Shown: piece after piece, positions 1-4,340 of the stretch
Layout: each line of letters begins with the position of its first letter
Numbering within the stretch: position 1 is the stretch's first letter
Assembly (NCBI GenBank): GCA_900554995.1
Contig: USJJ01000058.1
Span: 1 to 7,243 of the forward strand
Source: an uncultured Ruminococcus sp.
GTDB taxonomy: Bacteria > Bacillota > Clostridia > Oscillospirales > Acutalibacteraceae
Length of the DNA stretch: 7,243 nucleotides
Direction of reading: 5' to 3'
The notes under the pieces: model-generated
Told to the model about the DNA's origin: nothing
Database searches by the model: none
What the model saw: the letters and a program-made list of their open reading frames with translations, nothing else
Program-made: the position numbers and the translations under genes

Positions 1-268
1 TATGAATTTTTATACCTGTGTTTTTGATTTTTGTGTAATCAAAAAATGCCTGTGCCGCCTTGTATGCAATGTTCGATTTGTCGCACGGCAAAGCCGCTTC
101 GCTGCACGTTATCATGATCTTTTTGTCGTCCGTTGTCTCAACACTCACCGTGTCGTAAAGTCCGACAGACTGCATTATCATAAACAGGCTGTGATATCCG
201 TTGTCAAGCGTTCTGAGTATATCGAGCATAAGGTTTATTTTGGCTGCTGCCTTGTATTCTGCTTTCAT
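1..268 (-). CDS. ispE: 4-diphosphocytidyl-2-C-methyl-D-erythritol kinase, N-terminal part (cut by window edge)
   Basis: IspE is a cytoplasmic GHMP-family kinase. It phosphorylates the 2-hydroxyl of CDP-methylerythritol with ATP in the MEP pathway to isoprenoid precursors. Reading the minus strand from the ATG at 268 gives 89 codons without a stop, running off the left edge. The start reads MKAEYKAAAKINLMLDI, matching the family's opening K-x-x-A-K-I-N-L strand with the conserved Lys10 and Asn12. It continues with the typical D-N-G-Y-H (residues 22-26), M-Q-S-V-x-L-Y-D (32-39) and P-C-D-x-S-N-x-A-Y-K-A segments. The glycine-rich ATP loop and catalytic Asp lie outside the window. An in-frame ATG at 319 would add 17 residues (MNLLSQYRLK...), but it has no clear ribosome site. 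The ATG at 268 has AAAGGA eight bases upstream and fits the family N-terminus. The family call is secure; the rest of the gene cannot be seen. Confidence 0.93.
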   Translation of the reverse strand, partial: MKAEYKAAAKINLMLDILRTLDNGYHSLFMIMQSVGLYDTVSVETTDDKKIMITCSEAALPCDKSNIAYKAAQAFFDYTKIKNTGIKIH

Positions 269-338
269 ATGTTCTTTCCTTTCGGGCAGTTTAAGTCTGT
301 ATTGCGATAGGAGGTTCATTTCTAAGGTGATTATTTCC

Positions 339-369
339 AAATTCCCACCGCTTGCGGTGGTGGGGATTT
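339..369. repeat. Inverted repeat / hairpin in the spacer between the metallopeptidase-like gene and ispE
   Basis: Bases 339-349 pair with 359-369 in an 11-bp stem (ten Watson-Crick pairs and one T-G wobble at 343/365) around a nine-base loop. A competing, tighter hairpin uses CCACCG (345-350) and CGGTGG (355-360) around the loop CTTG. In the direction of the flanking genes (minus strand), the T-run at 375-370 comes before the stem, not after it, so this is not a canonical intrinsic terminator. It lies 33 bases past the stop of the upstream minus-strand gene. It could be an unusual transcript end, an RNA-stabilising stem or one copy of a dispersed REP-like palindrome; a single copy cannot decide. 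The rest of the 269-402 spacer holds only weak A/T-rich symmetry (A6...T6 at 370-390; AGTC/GACT at 391-403) and the ispE ribosome site. Confidence 0.6.
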
Positions 370-402
370 AAAAAACAGCCTAACTTTTTTAGTCTTTTCG
401 AC

Positions 403-843
403 TCACTTTCCTATCCTCGTCTGCTTGAGGCCTGTGAACTTCTGTCCCCATGCGTTTGCCCATGCTTCACAATAGAGGGAGTAATAAGAAACGTTGTTGT
501 TCTTTCGGTAGTTTATGCAGGGCTTAAAATTGCACCAGATAAATGACGGAATCGCAATGACAAGGAACCATATCGGTCCGAGAAGAAGTGCCTGCCATGT
601 GTGGCCGTACTCGTGAATTTTTGTGTCCCGAAGCCAGTCATCCGGTCGGTCGGGATTCATAAAGATAAACGTTCCGAATGAAATTCCGCCCCAGTCGCCG
701 GGCACATATGTAACCGTCGCATTGAAAAATCTTTCGTGCTTACAGCCCTTGATGACCGCAAAAATTATATAAGCGATAAACCCGATAAGGTTGATCGGCA
801 GCGCCCATGTCCATTCTACAAGATAAAACAAAAACTTTTTCAT
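403..843 (-). CDS. Small membrane-associated protein with HExxH zinc-metallopeptidase motif, function unknown
   Basis: This is a 146-residue protein I cannot assign to a characterised family. A short N-terminal segment is followed by a hydrophobic stretch at about residues 13-31. A soluble part carries HEYGH at 77-81 (the HExxH zinc motif, with Glu78 as presumptive base). A second hydrophobic stretch spans about 86-104, and E-A-W-A-N lies at 126-130. Glu126 in an E-x-x-A-N context resembles the third zinc ligand of gluzincin peptidases. The two hydrophobic segments suggest it sits in or on the cytoplasmic membrane with the motif near the membrane face. Residues 63-73 (N-P-D-R-P-D-D-W-L-R-D) are strongly polar. 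The start at 843 has a strong GGAGGG site (857-852) eight bases upstream and a promoter behind it. Peptidase activity is inferred from the motif only; at this size it may cleave one specific partner or be non-proteolytic. The CDS is real with high confidence; the function is uncertain. Confidence 0.88.
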   Translation of the reverse strand: MKKFLFYLVEWTWALPINLIGFIAYIIFAVIKGCKHERFFNATVTYVPGDWGGISFGTFIFMNPDRPDDWLRDTKIHEYGHTWQALLLGPIWFLVIAIPSFIWCNFKPCINYRKNNNVSYYSLYCEAWANAWGQKFTGLKQTRIGK

Positions 844-866
844 ATCTTTAACCCTCCGTTCGGTTT

Positions 867-895
867 ATTCTAACATATTTTTACCCTTTTGAAAA
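867..895 (-). promoter_or_regulatory. Sigma-A-type promoter for the metallopeptidase-like gene
   Basis: On the minus strand, a TTTTCA -35 box (895-890) and a TAGAAT -10 box (872-867) are separated by 17 bases. A TG one base before the -10 gives an extended -10. Transcription would start near 860, leaving a leader of about 17 bases that holds the GGAGGG ribosome site. This is a consensus match by eye, not mapped. Confidence 0.6.
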
Positions 896-915
896 GAGTA
901 TAAAAGCATTTAACC

Positions 916-943
916 TTGAAAAATAATAAATAATGTGTATAAT
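916..943 (+). promoter_or_regulatory. Sigma-A-type promoter of the DUF1858-trmK-nif3-rqcH-polA operon
   Basis: A TTGAAA -35 box (916-921) and a perfect TATAAT -10 box (938-943) have a 16-base spacer. The expected start near 950 gives a leader of about 25 bases before the ATG at 975, with GGAGG at 963-967. No other obvious promoter or terminator was seen from here to the right edge, so this is the likely main promoter of the operon. The surrounding DNA is very A/T-rich, so alternative -10-like hexamers exist. Confidence 0.75.
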
Positions 944-974
944 ATATATAACAGTATAAAACGGAGGTTTTAAC

Positions 975-1178
975 ATGACAGAAGTTACTAAAGATATGCT
1001 TATAGGCGATATTCTTGATGCAGACAGCGGCACAGCCGAGTTCTTCCTTAACATGGGTATGCACTGTCTCGGCTGCCCCTCGGCAAGAGGAGAGAGCCTT
1101 GAGATGGCATGCGCCGTTCACGGTGTTGACGTTGAGCAGATGGTTGCAGACATCAACGCTTATCTTGCAAGCAAATGA
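975..1178 (+). CDS. DUF1858 / hybrid-cluster-protein-associated redox-disulfide domain protein
   Basis: This 67-residue single-domain protein belongs to the DUF1858 family, also called the hybrid cluster protein-associated redox disulfide domain. The family hallmark is visible: M-H-C-L-G-C-P-S-A-R-G-E-S-L-E at residues 29-43, with a C-x-x-C pair (Cys31, Cys34), and A-C-A-V-H-G with a third cysteine (Cys46). The N-terminal K-D-M-L-I-G-D-I-L and the preceding F-F-L-N-M-G are also typical. A reversible disulfide or metal-binding role is inferred from the cysteines; the physiological partner is unknown. There is no signal peptide, so it is cytoplasmic. The start has a strong GGAGG site seven bases upstream and a good promoter. 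It is the first gene of the operon, and its stop codon overlaps the trmK start (ATGA at 1175-1178), so trmK translation is probably coupled to it. Confidence 0.92.
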   Translation: MTEVTKDMLIGDILDADSGTAEFFLNMGMHCLGCPSARGESLEMACAVHGVDVEQMVADINAYLASK

Positions 1179-1855
1179 TTCGACTTAAGCCGAGGCTTCA
1201 ATCGGCGGCGGATATGGTTCGTTACGGTTCCCGTGTCGCTGACATCGGAACCGACCATGCCTATCTGCCGACAGCGCTCATTTTGTCGGGCAAAATACCG
1301 TCTGCCGTTGCGGCAGATCTCAGAAAAGGTCCATTGGAAAACGCCTTGGAAACCGTCCGCTCCAATCATATTGAGGACAGGGTTCAGCTTCGCCTTTCCG
1401 ATGGGCTTAAATGTGTTTCCCCCGACGATGCCGACGATATTGTTATCGCAGGCATGGGCGGTATTTTAATCTCCGAAATTCTGACAGCCGCCGAATGGGT
1501 AAAAAACGAAAAATACAAGCTTATTCTACAGCCGCAGTCGCATGACGAGGACGTTCGCAGATACCTTTTTGCCAACGGTTTTAATATAACAGGCGAGACG
1601 GTCTGCTTCGAGGACGGAAAAATTTACATATGCATCGGAGCGGTCTATACAGGCTCAATAACATCACACAGCGAAGCCGAGATTATGTTCGGCAGTCTCC
1701 TCACACGCCATGACAAAGCGGCAGAGGCTTTCATAAATAAAAAACTGAAAAGAATAAATGCTCGCCTTTCCGCACTCAACGCACACGGCGGTGCCGAGGA
1801 CGAAAAAGAGCGGCTTGAAGCAATAATAAAAGAGGTGGAAAAATGGCAAAGGTAA
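1175..1855 (+). CDS. trmK: tRNA (adenine(22)-N1)-methyltransferase
   Basis: TrmK is an S-adenosylmethionine-dependent Rossmann-fold enzyme that makes m1A22 in the D-loop region of certain bacterial tRNAs; it acts in the cytoplasm. The 226 residues show the family layout. The opening R-L-Q-S-A-A-D-M-V is followed by SAM motif I, R-V-A-D-I-G-T-D-H-A-Y-L-P (20-32). A-A-D-L-R-K-G-P-L lies at 46-54, with Asp48 placed to contact the cofactor. L-S-D-G-L (74-78) and the catalytic-loop motif D-I-V-I-A-G-M-G-G (88-96) come next, then L-I-L-Q-P-Q-S. The C-terminal ~50 residues are charged and helical, as expected for the family's coiled-coil tail. The start overlaps the preceding stop by four bases and has only a weak ribosome site, so it likely depends on coupling. 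The trmK plus Nif3-like pair is a common Firmicutes arrangement (yqfN-yqfO in Bacillus subtilis). No key motif is missing. Confidence 0.94.
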   Translation: MIRLKPRLQSAADMVRYGSRVADIGTDHAYLPTALILSGKIPSAVAADLRKGPLENALETVRSNHIEDRVQLRLSDGLKCVSPDDADDIVIAGMGGILISEILTAAEWVKNEKYKLILQPQSHDEDVRRYLFANGFNITGETVCFEDGKIYICIGAVYTGSITSHSEAEIMFGSLLTRHDKAAEAFINKKLKRINARLSALNAHGGAEDEKERLEAIIKEVEKWQR

Positions 1856-2577
1856 AGGATTTTTACGGTTATCTTAACAGCATTGCTCCCTTTGAAACGC
1901 AGGAGAACTGGGACAACAGCGGAATGCTCGTCGGCGATATGGAAGCCGAAGTAAAAAAGGTTGCCGTTGTGCTCGATATCACTCACGAAGAAATCAAAAA
2001 AGCCAAAGCAATCGGTGCGGACTTAATAATCAGCCACCACCCTGTCATTTTCTCTCCCGTCAAATCCGTAACAAAGGGCAGTGTGCCGTATGAACTTGTT
2101 GCAAGCTCGATAAACGCTCTCTGCTGTCATACTCCGCTCGACATTGCAGACGGCGGAACGAACGACAGTCTTGCGGAACTGCTCGGAATAGAGGTCACCC
2201 GTGCCGAAGATCCGATATTAAGGCTCGGAACGGTTGAGCCGACCACGGCGGAAAATCTTGCAGGCAAAATCGCAAAAACGCTCAACACGAAGGTGCGCTA
2301 TGCCGACGCAGGCAGAAAAATCGAAAAAATTGCGATCTGCACAGGCGCAGGCTGTTCGCTGATTGAAGCGGCAGGTGAAATTGACGCTTTCATCACGGGC
2401 GACGCATCGCACCATAACTTTCTCGACTGCATTCAGGCAGGCATCACACTCATTGCAGCGGGACATTACGAAACGGAAATAGTTGTTGTTCCCGTTCTTG
2501 TAAAAAAATTGCAAGCACAGTTCCCCGACATTGAAATTATAGATATTAAACAGGAAAATCCGATAAAATTTATTTGA
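1843..2577 (+). CDS. Nif3-like dinuclear metal-centre protein (YqfO family), short form
   Basis: This belongs to the Nif3/YqfO family (often labelled 'GTP cyclohydrolase I type 2 homolog'), whose members form toroidal hexamers with two metal ions per subunit. The true substrate is unsettled, and the cyclohydrolase name should not be taken literally. Motifs in order: E-N-W-D-N-S-G-M-L-V-G-D (21-32); I-S-H-H-P (63-67, ligands His65 and His66); C-H-T-P-L-D (95-100, ligand Asp100) leading into G-G-T-N-D-S-L; G-D-A-S-H-H-N-F (186-193); and A-G-H-Y-E-T-E (206-212, ligands His208 and Glu212). The full metal-ligand set is intact. At 244 residues it is the compact form without the PII-like insert of B. 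subtilis YqfO (about 370 residues). The start lies inside trmK (13-base overlap) and has GAGGTGG at 1832-1838. It is co-transcribed with trmK, and the pairing is conserved, but a shared function is not established. Confidence 0.94.
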   Translation: MAKVKDFYGYLNSIAPFETQENWDNSGMLVGDMEAEVKKVAVVLDITHEEIKKAKAIGADLIISHHPVIFSPVKSVTKGSVPYELVASSINALCCHTPLDIADGGTNDSLAELLGIEVTRAEDPILRLGTVEPTTAENLAGKIAKTLNTKVRYADAGRKIEKIAICTGAGCSLIEAAGEIDAFITGDASHHNFLDCIQAGITLIAAGHYETEIVVVPVLVKKLQAQFPDIEIIDIKQENPIKFI

Positions 2578-2584
2578 GGTAATT

Positions 2585-4339
2585 ATGGCACTTGACGGAA
2601 TATTTCTCAGCAAAATTAAAGACGAGCTGCTCAGAGAAATCTCATTCGGCAGAGTTGAAAAAATCCACCAGCCCTCCCGTGAGGAGCTGGTTATTCACCT
2701 GCGCGGCAAAAACGGAGCGAAGAAACTTTTCCTTTCAATAAGGGGCAACAGCCCGAGAATTCATCTGACCGAACATGCGCCCGAAAATCCGGCTGTTCCA
2801 CCGATGTTTTGTATGCTGATGAGAAAAAAGCTGCTCAACGCTCAGCTTGTCGATATCCGCCAATCGGGTCTTGACCGAATACTTTATCTTGACTTTAACG
2901 CCACGAACGAAATAGGCGATAAAATAAAACTCATTCTCTCGATTGAGATAATGGCAAAATATTCAAATATCATTCTCTTCGACGGCGACGGAAAAATCGT
3001 TGACGCAATCAAGCGAGTTGACCTCAGCCAGTCGGCAGTCCGTCAGATTCTTCCGGGATTCAAATATATTGCACCGCCGCCGCAGAGCAAGCTCAACATA
3101 ACGGATCACACAACGGAAAACATAATTGCACAGATTAAAACATTTCCGTCAAAGCCGCTCTCATCCGCCGTGCTCAGCACCTTGCAGGGAGCGTCTCCCC
3201 TCACCTGCCGTGAGCTTTGCGGAGAGTTCGGTGAGCTTTACACCGACGAGGTCAGCGACAAGGGCTTTGAGTATCTCTCCGAAAATCTTGACAATTTACG
3301 CAATATCATTATGAATGAACACGGCACGCCGTTTATGCTCAAGGACGAGACAGGCAAGCCCGTTGACTTCTCTTTCTTTCCAATAAAACAGTACGGCGAC
3401 CGATACAGGACGGAGATAAAGTCAAGTTTTTCCGAGCTTCTTGACGAGTTCTACTACGAATGTGACCGACTTGAACGCACAAAGCAAAAGGGGCAGGACT
3501 TGGTAAAGCTGCTCAATTCGGCAATAGCGAGAGTTTCAAAAAAGCTCAGTCTTAGGCAGGCGGAGCTGGCTCACTGTGCAGACAGAGAAAAGCTCAGAAT
3601 CAATGCCGAGCTTATCAACGCAAATCTGTATAGGCTCGAAAAAGGTGCACTTTTCTACGACCTTGAAAATTACTATGACGAAAACAAACCGATTAGGATT
3701 AAAGCCGACCCGTCAAAATCCCCGTCGCAGAACGCGCAAAAATACTTCAAGGAATATCGCAAGGCGAAGACTGCCGAGCAGCTTTTGACCGGCTTCATTG
3801 AGGAGAGCAAGCAGGAGCTTGCCTATCTTGAAACGGTTGCGGATTCGCTTGAGCGAGCCGACACGCAGGCTGAAATTGACGAAATTCGCAACGAGCTTTC
3901 GCTTGGCGGTTACGTCAAGAAAAAGCGCGGGACTGATAAAAAATCATCAAAGACCTTGCCGCCGATTGAATACAGGACAACTGACGGCTTTCGGGTTCTC
4001 GTCGGCAGGAACAACGTACAAAACGACAGGCTTTCGCTCAAAACCGCCGCAAAAAATGATATGTGGCTTCACACGCAGAAATTTCCCGGCTCTCACGTTA
4101 TAATTGTCAGCGACAACAGAGAGATAAGCGACGAGGCAATAGTTGAAGCGGCCGAAATCGCCGCCTACCATTCAAAGGCTCGCGATGCAAAGCTTGTACC
4201 GGTTGACTACACATATGTTAAAAATCTCAAAAAGCCGCAGGGTGCGCCCTACGGCAAGGTCATATACCACGTTTACTACTCGGTCAACGTCACTCCCGAC
4301 CGCGACAAAATCAACGCTAAATTAAGTAAGGTGAAATAA
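2585..4339 (+). CDS. rqcH: RqcH, bacterial Rqc2/NFACT ribosome-quality-control alanine-tailing factor
   Basis: RqcH binds obstructed 50S subunits that still carry peptidyl-tRNA. It recruits tRNA-Ala to add a C-terminal poly-alanine degron. Older names are FbpA or fibronectin-binding protein. The 584-residue length fits full-length family members. The NFACT-N domain begins at residue 1 with the typical M-A-L-D-G-I-F-L; the G-L-D-R-I-L motif gives Asp97-Arg98, the pair known to be needed for alanine tailing in B. subtilis RqcH. The E-I-M-A-K-Y-S-N motif is at 121-128. A charged, probably coiled-coil and helix-hairpin region fills about 280-445. The NFACT-R domain follows, with D-M-W-L-H (492-496), P-G-S-H-V-I-I (501-507) and a C-terminal G-K-V-I-Y-H-V-Y-Y-S. 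All hallmarks are present, so it should be active. The ribosome site GAGGT overlaps the nif3 stop, and polA follows after one base. Confidence 0.96.
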   Translation: MALDGIFLSKIKDELLREISFGRVEKIHQPSREELVIHLRGKNGAKKLFLSIRGNSPRIHLTEHAPENPAVPPMFCMLMRKKLLNAQLVDIRQSGLDRILYLDFNATNEIGDKIKLILSIEIMAKYSNIILFDGDGKIVDAIKRVDLSQSAVRQILPGFKYIAPPPQSKLNITDHTTENIIAQIKTFPSKPLSSAVLSTLQGASPLTCRELCGEFGELYTDEVSDKGFEYLSENLDNLRNIIMNEHGTPFMLKDETGKPVDFSFFPIKQYGDRYRTEIKSSFSELLDEFYYECDRLERTKQKGQDLVKLLNSAIARVSKKLSLRQAELAHCADREKLRINAELINANLYRLEKGALFYDLENYYDENKPIRIKADPSKSPSQNAQKYFKEYRKAKTAEQLLTGFIEESKQELAYLETVADSLERADTQAEIDEIRNELSLGGYVKKKRGTDKKSSKTLPPIEYRTTDGFRVLVGRNNVQNDRLSLKTAAKNDMWLHTQKFPGSHVIIVSDNREISDEAIVEAAEIAAYHSKARDAKLVPVDYTYVKNLKKPQGAPYGKVIYHVYYSVNVTPDRDKINAKLSKVK

Positions 4340-4340
4340 A

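Noticed and set aside
2..310. Plus-strand open frame of 102 codons
   Set aside because: It lies antisense to ispE, is Cys/Phe/Val-rich with no family resemblance, and has no ribosome site; the minus strand gives a clear IspE protein.
309..314. Perfect AGGAGG on the plus strand suggesting a plus-strand gene start
   Set aside because: No suitable start codon follows at normal spacing (the nearest GTG, at 327, is 12 bases away), and its frame has no recognisable product.
339..390. Rho-independent terminator for the minus-strand metallopeptidase-like gene
   Set aside because: The T-run at 375-370 precedes the strong stem in the direction of transcription, and the A6/T6 pairing at 370-390 is almost pure A/T with a nine-base loop; neither is a convincing terminator.
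936..953. TGT-N12-ACA partial palindrome over the operon -10 box, resembling a Crp/Fnr- or Rex-type operator
   Set aside because: Only six of nine half-site positions are symmetric and the region is nearly all A/T, where such symmetry is expected by chance.
870..1121. Minus-strand open frame of 83 codons
   Set aside because: It is antisense to the DUF1858 gene and runs through both promoter regions; the plus strand encodes a recognised family with a strong ribosome site.
2218..2613. Minus-strand open frame of 131 codons
   Set aside because: It is a shadow of the nif3 gene and the nif3-rqcH junction, with Cys/Phe/Arg-rich composition and no domain resemblance.
3126..4325. Several 60-101 codon plus-strand frames inside rqcH
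   Set aside because: They are out-of-frame, Arg/Ser/Pro-rich readings of the rqcH gene, whose own frame carries all NFACT motifs without interruption.
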